Below, one piece after another: positions 16,930 through 25,408 of a stretch of DNA of 48,286 nt. The DNA is from an uncultured Erysipelotrichaceae bacterium (GTDB lineage: Bacteria > Bacillota_I > Bacilli_A > RFN20 > CAG-826), in the NCBI GenBank assembly GCA_900317165.1, contig ONFU01000003.1, positions 1-48,286 on the forward strand. The letters run 5' to 3'. Each line of letters starts with the position of its first letter. The stretch's first letter is position 1. The notes under the pieces are model-generated. The model saw only the letters and a program-made list of their open reading frames with translations, was not told the DNA's origin and did no database searches. The position numbers were made by a program, and so were the translations under genes.

Positions 16930-18463
16930 CGAGGTTCTCCTTGTTATGGTGGCTTGGGAGGAAGGAAGTGACGAGGTTCTCCCTAAGCAACAAGCATCCG
17001 CCTATATATAATAAAGCGTCTATGGCGACGACGATAATCATGGAAAGAAGATAACTTTGCCATAATTCCTGCATCGGCATAAGCGATTCGAAAACCGGCA
17101 TCATGAAGAAGGAGAAGACGGCGACCGCTCCCCCTGCGATCAAAATCTTCAGATTATTCAAACGGAAGATGGCCTTCGTGGAATATCGAGGGGTCTTCCA
17201 GAAAAGGAACAGCAGGATCAAGGCGTCCGTTCCAGCTGTTGCTATCGCTACACCTATGACGGGGTCATTCCTAAATGGGATTAGGGCAAGAAGCAAGGAC
17301 AACCCGATATTTAACGCGACCCCTATCCCCATTGTGAAAAGATAGATTTTCTCTTTCTTCATCGGGATGAGAATTTCGGTATAGATGTTATCCGCGATCG
17401 AATAGGTGAGCATCATCGAAGCGAGGATCGTCAAAACCAAGAAGGCGTTTTCATAGCTGACTTCGTTGGAACCGGATATTAGGTGGGTGATTTCCTTACT
17501 CATCGTCGCCATGCAGGCAATCGCCGGGATAGCGATGAAGAAGGTGATATTCAAGGAATAATTGATGAGATTTTGAAAGAAACGCTTATTCTCAAGCGAA
17601 TAGTAATATGAGGCCCTTGGCATGAAGACCGCGTAAAGCGAGGTGATGAGGGTGATGACGATATCTATGCCCTTCACACCTACCGAATAAGCCCCTACGG
17701 AAGCCTTGCTCGAATCGATAAAGCCAAGGATGAATTCGTCGGTTTGGTTATATAAGGCGAGGGCAAAGGAAATCAAAAAGAGGACGAACAACGATTTGAA
17801 ATGCTTTTTGAATTCGTATTTTTGGGTTTTCCTCAAAGAGATGAATCGCGGCAGATAAAGGAGGTTGATGATGACCGTCAAAACCGTTCCGAGGATCGCG
17901 ATGAAGGCATAGGTATAAAGATAGTTGGATGGGGTGGCTGAACCCCTGACGAAGGTAAAGGTCAGCAATCCGGAGAAAGCGATCAAAAGAATGGAACGGA
18001 CCGTTATATAGAAATGCCTTTCCAAAGCGATATAGACCCATTCGAAGGAGAAGACCCCTGTTAGGAAATTTATCGAAAGGAGGAAAATAAGCTGGGCATT
18101 ATCCCTTAATGCGTTGGAAGTGAAGATGGTCGCGCTCATTAGCCCGAAGCTCAAAAGAGTCATCACGGCCTGCATCAAAAAGAATTCCTGAACGGTTTTG
18201 TTAAGGAGTTCTTGGTTGTCCTTGACCTTCGCGCATTCGCGGATAGCGATATTGGGGATGGAGATCCTTGCCAAAATCAGGAAATAGTAAACGAAGGTAT
18301 TGGCCCAGGTATAGGTTCCGAACACGGAATCGCCAAGGGCGCGGGTCACATAAGGGAAGGTGATGAACGAAAGAATCGTCATGGTTAAGGTGCGAATCAA
18401 ATTGATAAGCACGTTGGCCCTGACGTTATAGGAAGGATTTTTGGTCTTTGCCGTTTCGTTCAT
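16919..18463 (-). CDS. Wzx-type polysaccharide flippase
   Basis: A 514-residue MOP-superfamily exporter with about fourteen membrane segments. The N-terminus (NLIRTLTMTILSFITFPYVTRALG) is typical of Wzx/RfbX flippases. It carries lipid-linked repeat units across the membrane for the surface polymer. It heads a two-gene minus-strand unit with the ATP-grasp gene and is divergent from the glycosyltransferase at 18557. The start at 18463 has no Shine-Dalgarno; a TATAAT ends 11 bases upstream, pointing to a nearly leaderless message. Confidence 0.9.
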   Translation of the reverse strand: MNETAKTKNPSYNVRANVLINLIRTLTMTILSFITFPYVTRALGDSVFGTYTWANTFVYYFLILARISIPNIAIRECAKVKDNQELLNKTVQEFFLMQAVMTLLSFGLMSATIFTSNALRDNAQLIFLLSINFLTGVFSFEWVYIALERHFYITVRSILLIAFSGLLTFTFVRGSATPSNYLYTYAFIAILGTVLTVIINLLYLPRFISLRKTQKYEFKKHFKSLFVLFLISFALALYNQTDEFILGFIDSSKASVGAYSVGVKGIDIVITLITSLYAVFMPRASYYYSLENKRFFQNLINYSLNITFFIAIPAIACMATMSKEITHLISGSNEVSYENAFLVLTILASMMLTYSIADNIYTEILIPMKKEKIYLFTMGIGVALNIGLSLLLALIPFRNDPVIGVAIATAGTDALILLFLFWKTPRYSTKAIFRLNNLKILIAGGAVAVFSFFMMPVFESLMPMQELWQSYLLSMIIVVAIDALLYIGGCLLLRENLVTSFLPSHHNKENLDAE

Positions 18464-18474
18464 AGAACGGGGGA

Positions 18475-18480
18475 ATTATA
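18475..18480 (-). promoter_or_regulatory. -10 box of the flippase operon
   Basis: TATAAT on the minus strand, ending 11 bases before the ATG at 18463. A TTTCCC about 16 bases further upstream is a weak -35. Confidence 0.55.
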
Positions 18481-18520
18481 CACCTTAAAGAAAATAGGGA
18501 AACTTTGCCGTAAATCCATG

Positions 18521-18549
18521 TTGCCCAAAAGGGTCCTAACAAAGATAAT
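18521..18549 (+). promoter_or_regulatory. leaderless promoter of the glycosyltransferase gene
   Basis: TTGCCC (18521-18526), a 17-base spacer, GATAAT (18544-18549), then 7 bases to ATG 18557. The predicted start site coincides with the start codon. No ribosome-binding site is present. Confidence 0.65.
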
Positions 18550-18556
18550 TTACGGG

Positions 18557-19756
18557 ATGAAAATCCTGATTGTCTCACAGTATTACTATCCGGAAAAAGT
18601 CTCCCTGACCGCAATGGCAGAGGGGTTAGTTAAACGCGGTCATGAAGTTTTGGTGGTGACCGGACAGCCAAATTACGGTTTAGGCCATATTCAAGAAGGA
18701 TACGAGAATATCTTCGATGAAGAGATTAACGGGGTCCGAGTCCATCGTTGCAAACTTTTCCCTAGAGGGAATTCTGGGATGTCCCGCCTTCGCAATTACA
18801 TCTCCTTTTGGAGGAATTCCAAGAAATACCTTGGCCATCTGAAGGAAGAATTCGATGTCGTTTATTCGCAGGTCATGTCCCCCATCACCGCCGCAAGCGG
18901 GGCCAACCTCTATGCGAAGAAGCATCATGTCCCCCACGTCCATCATTGCTATGACCTTTGGCCAGAATCGACAGTCGTAACTGGAGCGGTGAGGAAAAAC
19001 TCATGCATGTATCGCCTCCTTTTCTCTTGGAGCAAGAAGATATATCGGAAAATGGACCACATCCTTATCTCCTCTCCTTCCTTTGAATCCTACTTTAGGG
19101 ATGTCCTAATAATCAAAGACACCCCCATAACCTATGTCGCTCAGCCGGCCTTATTGGCGAAGGAAACCGGTAAACCGATCGAATTCGATACGCCTTATAG
19201 TCTTGTCTATGCCGGGAACGTCGGTCCCCTTCAGTTGGTTGAGAACCTTGTTAAGGCTATGCCTTTAGTCAAAACCAAAGGAGTCAAACTCCATGTTATA
19301 GGCATGGGGCACTGCTTAGAAAAGGTCAAGGACATCGTAAAGGAAAAGCATTTAGAGGAAGTCGTTGAAATACACGGCCCGTTATCTAGGGAAATAACTT
19401 CTTCCTATTTCATCAACGCGACCGCTTTGGTGGTTTCCTTAAAAGGCGAAGGTTTCGTGGGGGCAACGGTTCCCAATAAACTCGTCTCCTCCCTTTATTA
19501 TGGCCGTCCTGTTCTAGGGATCATAAAAGGAGACGGGGAGAAGATTCTTAAGGAAGCTGACGCGGCTGTTTTCTCCGATAGTGAAAAAGAAGAGGACATT
19601 GCTTTAGCAATAGATAATCTCCTCTCCTTAAGCGAAGAAGAAAGAAAAACCCTAGGGAATAACGGGAAAGAATATTACGAGAAAGTCTATAGCTTCGATT
19701 TGTTGCTAGATAAAATCGCGGAAATGCTTTGTCTTTCAATCAAAGAGAGGAAATGA
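18557..19756 (+). CDS. GT4-family glycosyltransferase (WbuB-like)
   Basis: A 399-residue GT-B fold enzyme. The N-terminus MKILIVSQYYYPEKVS and the following GHEVLVVTGQPNY match WbuB-like family 4 glycosyltransferases of surface polysaccharide loci. The C-terminal half carries SLVYAGNVG and the donor-site region FVGATVPNKLVSSLYYGRPVLG. I set the start at ATG 18557 rather than the TTG at 18518 because homology-like sequence begins there and the promoter predicts a start site right at it. Its 3' end overlaps that of the convergent glycosyltransferase by 17 bases, with no terminator between. Confidence 0.85.
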   Translation: MKILIVSQYYYPEKVSLTAMAEGLVKRGHEVLVVTGQPNYGLGHIQEGYENIFDEEINGVRVHRCKLFPRGNSGMSRLRNYISFWRNSKKYLGHLKEEFDVVYSQVMSPITAASGANLYAKKHHVPHVHHCYDLWPESTVVTGAVRKNSCMYRLLFSWSKKIYRKMDHILISSPSFESYFRDVLIIKDTPITYVAQPALLAKETGKPIEFDTPYSLVYAGNVGPLQLVENLVKAMPLVKTKGVKLHVIGMGHCLEKVKDIVKEKHLEEVVEIHGPLSREITSSYFINATALVVSLKGEGFVGATVPNKLVSSLYYGRPVLGIIKGDGEKILKEADAAVFSDSEKEEDIALAIDNLLSLSEEERKTLGNNGKEYYEKVYSFDLLLDKIAEMLCLSIKERK

Positions 19757-20897
19757 AATCGTAAAGAAGTTTTCCACTTGCTTCTAATCCGTAAGCATCG
19801 AGGACGCGGCCTTGGGCCGTGTTTTCTTTTAGATTGATGAGGTTTCCGTTTTCGTCCATATGGGAAACGAAGAATTCGATTAATTGGTCCTTGGCTTTTT
19901 CGGGATCGGAGGGAATCCAATCTATGGCCTCTTCGTAAACATCCTTGATTGGGGTTGATAAAGTCGAGGCGACGTGTTTTCCTAGGTGGAGGTATTCCAT
20001 GACCTTGGAAGGAACGGAGCATTTATCAAGATAAGCCCTATATATACGAGGATTGATCAAAAGTTCCGCACCTGCTTCAAGGGAATAATTCTCCTCCTTC
20101 GAGACTTGCCCTAGGAAGATGATGTCTTCGTTCGCCTCCGCGAGTTCCTTGGCCTTCTTTTCGCTTGGGCCGTGCCCCGCGAGAATCAAATTGAAGTTGG
20201 CCTTTAAGGAAGAATAGGCCTCAAGCAAGGAATCCGTCCCGTCTTTATAGAATAAAGCCCCTCCATAATAGACATATGGCTTTTCGGATTCATAAGGTTT
20301 GATTTCGGGGGTTTCCTCAACTATGCCCATATGGATAAGGAAGGGCCTTTGCTTCACGTTATAAAGCTCTTCCAAACCTTTGGTCAGACAGAAATATCCA
20401 TCAGCCTCTTTGCTTAAGCCAAGGGAAGCCGAGATATATGTATCGCTTGTCCCCGAAATATTGAAGGGATCGTCCGTACAGACGGCCAGGCGTTTGCACC
20501 CAAGTTTCTTCGCCAAAGATTTCGCGGCCCTGCTCAAGGAAATGTTGAGGGTGTCATAGACGATAATGAGGTCTTCAGGTTTTTCCTTGCCGAATTTATC
20601 CATGACCGCGCGGATGATTTTTGGAGGAATCGTCAAGGCGTTAGGAATGATTGGCCTTTTTGGTGGATAGAAATAATAATGGGGGATGCCGTTTCCCTTA
20701 ATCCCCTTCTTATGTTCGAAGCAATCTTCGGAAGAGGGGACAAGGCTAAAGCAGGTGACTTCAAAATATTTGGCTAAAGAAGCAATAAGTTTGCCGTGAA
20801 AATTCTGCCCTGCGGGATTAGGCTTCCTCGAGGCGTTTTTGACGATAAGGTCAAAATCGAGTTGGCCGACGTGGTTTGATAAATAGATGACCTTCAT
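19740..20897 (-). CDS. glycosyltransferase (GT-B, family 4-like)
   Basis: A 385-residue GT-B-like protein. The C-terminal half has KPYVYYGGALFYKDGT, then NLILAGHGPSEKKAKELA and SVPSKVMEYLHLGKHVAST, the nucleotide-sugar binding layout of GT4 enzymes. The usual E-x7-E donor motif is degenerate (KVMEYLHLGK holds the second Glu position only), so activity on a standard donor is less certain. It starts one base after the stop of the gene at 20899-22005, in the same operon, and its end overlaps the plus-strand glycosyltransferase. Confidence 0.75.
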   Translation of the reverse strand: MKVIYLSNHVGQLDFDLIVKNASRKPNPAGQNFHGKLIASLAKYFEVTCFSLVPSSEDCFEHKKGIKGNGIPHYYFYPPKRPIIPNALTIPPKIIRAVMDKFGKEKPEDLIIVYDTLNISLSRAAKSLAKKLGCKRLAVCTDDPFNISGTSDTYISASLGLSKEADGYFCLTKGLEELYNVKQRPFLIHMGIVEETPEIKPYESEKPYVYYGGALFYKDGTDSLLEAYSSLKANFNLILAGHGPSEKKAKELAEANEDIIFLGQVSKEENYSLEAGAELLINPRIYRAYLDKCSVPSKVMEYLHLGKHVASTLSTPIKDVYEEAIDWIPSDPEKAKDQLIEFFVSHMDENGNLINLKENTAQGRVLDAYGLEASGKLLYDFISSL

Positions 20898-20898
20898 A

Positions 20899-22005
20899 TC
20901 ACTTCGATTTTAGCCTTTCGTAATATTCCGCAAAATAGGTTAGGTGATGATTGAGGGTGGAAAGGATGGTGTTATCCTTCGCAACCGCAAGACTTTGCTC
21001 TGCCATCCCTCGCCTTGTGAGGTTGCTCATGGCCTTCAAAATGCCTTCCTCATCATGGACATCGACAACAAAACCGTTGACCCCATCCCTTATTAAATGC
21101 TTCGCGGCGTTTACCCCGCTTGAACTCATTACTGGGAGCCCCTGGCTCAAGGCTTCCTCGATAACATGGCCGTAGATATCCTCTTTGGAAAGGAAGAGGA
21201 AAGCATCGCAAGAAGAGAGGATGCGAAGAAGCTCTTTATGTTCTTTGAAGGGCATGATGATGACGTTGTTGAGTTTGAGTTCGGCAATCTTATCCCTCAT
21301 GGCCTTCTCTTGCTCGCCTTCTCCAATAAGAAGGAGGGTGCTAGGCTCCTGGTATTTGGCGAATATCGAAATAAGGGAAACGAAATTCTTCCTTTCGATG
21401 AAAAAGCCGGTGGATACGAACAACTTTCCTTCTGGCAAACCGTATTCTTTTCGGATATCCCGCTTTTGTTCTTTGGTAAGAGGCTTTTTCAGCACCTCTT
21501 CCTCTTTCACGCTGGAATAGGGGTAAAGGGAGACGGATTTTGGATCGGCTCCATAATGGACGAGGTAGGCCATGGAGTTTTCGTCGGGGCATAAATAAGC
21601 GTTCGCGCCTTTAATGAAATGTTTCTTCAAAGCCTTAACAAGGAAGTTTTCCTTTTTGATGATGCCTCCGTTGATATAGAAGATGTAAGGAATCTTTTTT
21701 CTCTTCAAATAGGAGATGACGCGCATCTCGGTGAAAGACCTATAACCATTTATGACGACTATATCGTATTTATGGGACTTCAAATGTTTTAAGGGGACCC
21801 TTGAGTTGCTGTTAACGTCCCCAATCTTTTTCGCGTGTACGTATAAAGCGATGAAATTTCTTGGACTTGCACTATAAAAAGTCGCGTTTCGGACATATTC
21901 CTCATCGCGGATGAACATCGCGGTGAGCTCGACTTCTTTCCCTAATTCGTTGAAGAAATCGATTTTATATGGGGCGGGATGGTTGAAGAGCCAAAATATT
22001 TTCAT
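20899..22005 (-). CDS. GT4-family glycosyltransferase
   Basis: A 368-residue GT-B enzyme. Its start, MKIFWLFNHPAPYKIDFFNELGK, is broken here only for naming and is characteristic of the group. KLFVSTGFFIERKNF binds the nucleotide, and EDIYGHVIEEALSQGLPV supplies the E-x7-E donor motif. It is first in a two-gene minus-strand operon with the glycosyltransferase at 19740-20897. GATAAT ends 7 bases before the ATG with no ribosome-binding site, so the message is predicted leaderless. It is divergent from ung, with the two -10 boxes only 33 bases apart. Confidence 0.87.
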   Translation of the reverse strand: MKIFWLFNHPAPYKIDFFNELGKEVELTAMFIRDEEYVRNATFYSASPRNFIALYVHAKKIGDVNSNSRVPLKHLKSHKYDIVVINGYRSFTEMRVISYLKRKKIPYIFYINGGIIKKENFLVKALKKHFIKGANAYLCPDENSMAYLVHYGADPKSVSLYPYSSVKEEEVLKKPLTKEQKRDIRKEYGLPEGKLFVSTGFFIERKNFVSLISIFAKYQEPSTLLLIGEGEQEKAMRDKIAELKLNNVIIMPFKEHKELLRILSSCDAFLFLSKEDIYGHVIEEALSQGLPVMSSSGVNAAKHLIRDGVNGFVVDVHDEEGILKAMSNLTRRGMAEQSLAVAKDNTILSTLNHHLTYFAEYYERLKSK

Positions 22006-22012
22006 CGGGGGT

Positions 22013-22018
22013 ATTATC
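22013..22018 (-). promoter_or_regulatory. -10 box of the glycosyltransferase operon
   Basis: GATAAT on the minus strand, 7 bases before the ATG at 22005. The -35 is weak. Confidence 0.5.
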
Positions 22019-22051
22019 CCATTTAAGAAGGAAAACCGAGACCATTTATTT

Positions 22052-22057
22052 TATAAT
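22052..22057 (+). promoter_or_regulatory. -10 box of ung
   Basis: TATAAT, 9 bases before ATG 22067. No Shine-Dalgarno and no clear -35. Confidence 0.5.
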
Positions 22058-22066
22058 CTTGGCGTC

Positions 22067-22741
22067 ATGATCAAAGATTGGGATGAATTCTTCCGCTCCG
22101 TCAAGGAAAAACCATACGCGAAGTCCTTGAAAGAATTTTTAAAAAAGGAATACGCGACAAAGACGGTTTATCCTCCAAGGAACCTCGTATATAACGCGTT
22201 TGAGCAAACTTCCCCTAACGAAGTTAAGGTCGTTATCTTGGGCCAAGATCCGTATCATAATCCAGGTGAGGCCATGGGTTTATGCTTCTCCGTCCCCGAA
22301 GGAATCCCCTTACCCCCTTCTTTGAAGAACATCTACAAGGAAATCCAAGACGATACCAAGGAGGAAATGGATTTTGAGAAAGGCGATTTGACTTGCTGGG
22401 CCAAACAAGGGGTTTTGCTTCTTAACGCCTATTTGACGGTAGTAAGGAATTCGCCTTTATCCCATAAAATGGATGAATATGACAAATTCGTCGAGGACGT
22501 GTTCGCGTTTTTGGAAAAAAGAGATCAGCCAATCGTCTATTTGCTTTGGGGAAGTTTTGCTAAGCGTTATGCGCGCTACGTAAGAAACCCCAACCACGTC
22601 GTTATAGCCGCGAATCACCCATCTCCATTATCCGCGAATAGAGGCGGATGGTTTGGAACCCGCGTTTTCTCTAGGTGCAACGTTTTCCTAGTTGAAAGGG
22701 GAGAAACGCCAATACGGTGGTCGAATATCGCAAAACGGTAG
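22067..22741 (+). CDS. ung: uracil-DNA glycosylase
   Basis: A 224-residue family 1 uracil-DNA glycosylase, which is the usual length. It removes uracil from DNA to begin base-excision repair. The catalytic water-activating loop GQDPYH and the DNA-intercalation loop HPSPLSANRG are intact, with LLLNAYLTV as the uracil-recognition strand. I start it at ATG 22067 (MIKDWDEFF), which matches the family length; the longer open frame upstream would overlap the divergent gene. The close -10 box indicates a leaderless message. The gene interrupts the glycan locus and the thiamine gene without evident functional ties. Confidence 0.95.
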   Translation: MIKDWDEFFRSVKEKPYAKSLKEFLKKEYATKTVYPPRNLVYNAFEQTSPNEVKVVILGQDPYHNPGEAMGLCFSVPEGIPLPPSLKNIYKEIQDDTKEEMDFEKGDLTCWAKQGVLLLNAYLTVVRNSPLSHKMDEYDKFVEDVFAFLEKRDQPIVYLLWGSFAKRYARYVRNPNHVVIAANHPSPLSANRGGWFGTRVFSRCNVFLVERGETPIRWSNIAKR

Positions 22742-22764
22742 TAGTTTTTAACAAAAAATAATCC

Positions 22765-22792
22765 TTGAAAACGAAATAGATAGATTTAGAAT
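22765..22792 (+). promoter_or_regulatory. promoter of the TPP riboswitch-thiT unit
   Basis: TTGAAA (22765-22770), 16 bases, TAGAAT (22787-22792). The start site near 22799 falls just before the aptamer. Confidence 0.65.
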
Positions 22793-22798
22793 TTTAGC

Positions 22799-22911
22799 GA
22801 TCCGGAGGTTCCCATGAAGGAGCCTGAGAGCGATGGTGTTCCCATCGAAACGGCACCTGATCCAGATAATGCTGGCGTAGGCAAGGCGACTTGCTTCTCG
22901 TCAAAGAGGAG
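22799..22911 (+). promoter_or_regulatory. TPP (THI-box) riboswitch
   Basis: The conserved thiamine pyrophosphate aptamer cores are present: GGTTCCC with GGAGCC and CTGAGAG (22807-22830), then ACCTGATCCAGATAATGC (22855-22872) and TGGCGTAGG. A variable hairpin, CGATGG/CCATCG, fits P3a. After the aptamer, CTTCTC (22894-22899) can pair with GAGGAG (22906-22911), which is the Shine-Dalgarno of the next gene. The likely mode is therefore translational: ligand binding favours the sequestering hairpin. A GCAAG/CTTGC pairing at 22881-22894 offers the alternative fold. There is no T run for an intrinsic terminator. Confidence 0.93.
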
Positions 22912-22917
22912 TGAAAC

Positions 22918-24000
22918 ATGGAAAAAAACAACGAAAACGGCAACTTTGCGAAGGTGCGCGGAGTGCTAACGGGGTTAGCCCCATATATCGCAATCGCGAT
23001 TTTTCTTATCGGCATTGCGATTTCTCTAGCAGGACCTTATTTCAGGGTGAAACTTGATGAAGGCGGGGAGACTGTCACTCATTATTATGGATTGATCGAC
23101 ATGATTTCCAACGCGTCCTTCAAACCATCGTTAAGATCTTATTTCATCGTCATTTATTTGGGATTCCCCGTTTTATCCGCAATCTTAATAGTTTTGGGAA
23201 GGTTCAATACGCGTTTTTATACCGCGGCCACCATCCTGCTTCTATTTAGCGGAGTAAACTCTATTGCCTCTGGTTACGTAATCAATTACGTTTTCACTTG
23301 GTCCGCCGAACCCGCCAAGATTCAGATTTGGGGCGTTCTCCCGATCGTTTGCTTCTTCGTTTCCGCGCTTATGACCCTCGTGATTAACGGCAAAGAGGAA
23401 TCGTTTACCATTTCCGATATCACGGAAGCCGGCATAACCGTTGCCCTTGCCTTTATCTTCAACCTTATCACCTTCTTCAAAATGCCTACCGGGGGGTCCG
23501 TTAATTTGCAGATGCTCCCCTTATTCATCTATGCGATTAGGCGTGGGCCATTAAAGGGATTCGTAACCGCGGGAATCATCTTTGGTTTGTTGACTTGCTT
23601 AACCGATGGTTATGGAATCGCCACCTTCCCCTTCGATTACCTCCTAGGAATCGGGTCGGTCGCGATCGTCGGGTTCTTTGGAAATCTAATCCTTGGGAAA
23701 GACCAAAAGAACTACAACCTCAAAGGCGAGATCTTCATCTTCGTCGGCTGCGCTATCGCCAGCGCGGTCCGCTTCGCGGCGGGATCGGTCTCCTCCATGC
23801 TCCTTTATGGCTATGAATTAGACGCCGCCGCCTTATATAACGTTGGCTATGTCTTCGTTTCGGGAGGAATCGCCACCGTTGCCATCATGGCCCTTTACGG
23901 TCCTTTGGCTAGGGTCAATTCCTTCTTCCCCGTCAAATCTGTTGAGGTTAAGGGGAAAGAAGAAAACAAAGAAGCCTCTTTGGAAGAACCAAAAGAATAA
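22918..24000 (+). CDS. thiT: thiamine ECF transporter substrate-binding subunit with N-terminal membrane extension
   Basis: A 360-residue membrane protein. Residues ~165-335 are a ThiT S-component; GGSVNLQMLPLFIYAIRRGP is the hallmark thiamine-binding segment, followed by YGIATFPFDYLL. ThiT alone is about 190 residues; here an extra ~155-residue N-terminal part adds four more membrane segments, and a short acidic tail follows. It would import thiamine with the shared energizing ECF module, which is not in the window. Control by the TPP riboswitch directly upstream confirms the vitamin. The start has GAGGAG six bases upstream. The role of the extension is unknown. Confidence 0.9.
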   Translation: MEKNNENGNFAKVRGVLTGLAPYIAIAIFLIGIAISLAGPYFRVKLDEGGETVTHYYGLIDMISNASFKPSLRSYFIVIYLGFPVLSAILIVLGRFNTRFYTAATILLLFSGVNSIASGYVINYVFTWSAEPAKIQIWGVLPIVCFFVSALMTLVINGKEESFTISDITEAGITVALAFIFNLITFFKMPTGGSVNLQMLPLFIYAIRRGPLKGFVTAGIIFGLLTCLTDGYGIATFPFDYLLGIGSVAIVGFFGNLILGKDQKNYNLKGEIFIFVGCAIASAVRFAAGSVSSMLLYGYELDAAALYNVGYVFVSGGIATVAIMALYGPLARVNSFFPVKSVEVKGKEENKEASLEEPKE

Positions 24001-24051
24001 GAACATCATTTTAAGTTATAAAAACGTACCGCATCCTTTTCTTTTGCCCTT

Positions 24052-24095
24052 TTATGATTCAAATCATAATGCTAAAGCTCTCATTGTGTTATGAT
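24052..24095 (+). promoter_or_regulatory. dyad plus extended -10 promoter
   Basis: TTATGATTCAAATCATAA (24052-24069) is a perfect 8-base-arm dyad. It is followed by the extended -10 TGTTATGAT (24087-24095). The dyad covers the expected -35 area, so a repressor or activator could act there. It lacks a T run and is not a terminator. Confidence 0.5.
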
Positions 24096-24120
24096 ACTCC
24101 AGCCAAAAGGAGGAAAACCC

Positions 24121-25308
24121 ATGCCTGAGGAAGAAAAAGAAAAAGTAGAAACCGTCGTTGATGAAGATGAATTCGTCGACGTCGAAAGCGAGAAACTAGC
24201 CGCGGAAAGGGAGGCTAAGAAAGCCGAGGAAGCCAAGAAGGCCGCGGAGAAGAAAGAGGCCGAGGAAGCCGGGAAAGTTGTTGAAACGGAAACCGGTCCA
24301 ATCGATACCTCCGATTTGCATCTGCCAGCAGAACTCCAAGGGGATGCTGTTCCTAGAGTTATTGCGGTTGATGAAAAAGGTGTTTATGAATATGACAACC
24401 CAAAGCTGTCCGCGATGGAAGAAGCGAGGAAGGCCTGGAAGAAGAGCTATCGCCTCTCCTCTATCCTTAAAGTTGGAATCTCCACTTTTTGCCTTCTTTT
24501 GATCGTCTTGGCTTGGGTCATCCCGACTACCGTCATGGGTAGCAGCGCCGGCAGTGTGCCTTTGTATATCGCTTTAGGCACCGCCGCCGGTTCCTTGGTC
24601 ATCATGGCTTTGACGAGCTTCTTGGTCAAAAAGAAACAAAACCGCTTCGTCTCCACCTATTTCCATGCCTTCTATAAGCCAATGGACGAATACCTCTTTG
24701 AGGGCCTTGATATCGCTAACGTCCAAGGGGATGTCGATACCAAACTTTCCCAGGAGGAATTCGATGGGGGCAAAGCCTTCAAGAAAACCCATAACGTCGG
24801 TAGCCGTGATTCCCTCACCTTCACCTATAAAGGCGTTGATGCGGCGGTTTCCGATGCCGCTAGCCAAGAGGAAGGCAAGAACAAGGCCTTGATGGTTACT
24901 TTCGTCGGCAAATTCCTCCGTATGCACAATAACCTAAAACTTGATAACGGGGTCATCTTCTACTTCAAGGGAAATGACCGCGCCATTCCGCCAACCGGCA
25001 TAATTGGGGCGACCCCTGCCATCAAAAACGATTATTACAACGTCTATGGCCTTGGCAAGGATATCGCCAAAATCCCCTCCGAAACCATGATGCTCATCGA
25101 GAAAATCAGGACCAACAAGCTCTTAGTCGATGTCACCATCTCCATCCAATCCGGCAGGACGTATATGTATCTAGGAGTCGAAGACACTTTGATGATCTTG
25201 CCGAATAAGGATCAATTCAACCCGAATTACCTTATCGCCTACAAGCAAATATTCGCTTCCTTCCTCGAAATCGGGTATTCGCTTTCTGGAGAGAAAGACA
25301 AACAATAG
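24121..25308 (+). CDS. DUF3137-like membrane protein
   Basis: A 395-residue protein. The first ~70 residues are extremely charged (Glu/Lys/Ala repeats, probably helical). Two membrane segments lie near 125-145 and 150-170. The C-terminal ~220 residues resemble DUF3137, with MVTFVGKFLRMHNN as the conserved central strand and a late YMYLGVEDTLMILP. Its function is not known. AAAAGGAGG before ATG 24121 supports the start; the upstream open extension is inside the promoter. It is monocistronic with its own terminator. Confidence 0.7.
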   Translation: MPEEEKEKVETVVDEDEFVDVESEKLAAEREAKKAEEAKKAAEKKEAEEAGKVVETETGPIDTSDLHLPAELQGDAVPRVIAVDEKGVYEYDNPKLSAMEEARKAWKKSYRLSSILKVGISTFCLLLIVLAWVIPTTVMGSSAGSVPLYIALGTAAGSLVIMALTSFLVKKKQNRFVSTYFHAFYKPMDEYLFEGLDIANVQGDVDTKLSQEEFDGGKAFKKTHNVGSRDSLTFTYKGVDAAVSDAASQEEGKNKALMVTFVGKFLRMHNNLKLDNGVIFYFKGNDRAIPPTGIIGATPAIKNDYYNVYGLGKDIAKIPSETMMLIEKIRTNKLLVDVTISIQSGRTYMYLGVEDTLMILPNKDQFNPNYLIAYKQIFASFLEIGYSLSGEKDKQ

Positions 25309-25316
25309 TTTCAACG

Positions 25317-25350
25317 AAGCCATCTAGCATTGCCTAATGGCTTCTTTTTT
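25317..25350 (+). terminator. intrinsic terminator
   Basis: AAGCCAT (25317-25323) pairs with ATGGCTT (25337-25343), followed by CTTTTTT. Confidence 0.8.
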
Positions 25351-25408
25351 GTTTTGGGTTATACTTTAGGCAAGCGGAGAAGATATTTCTCCATATTGGC
25401 AAACGTAA

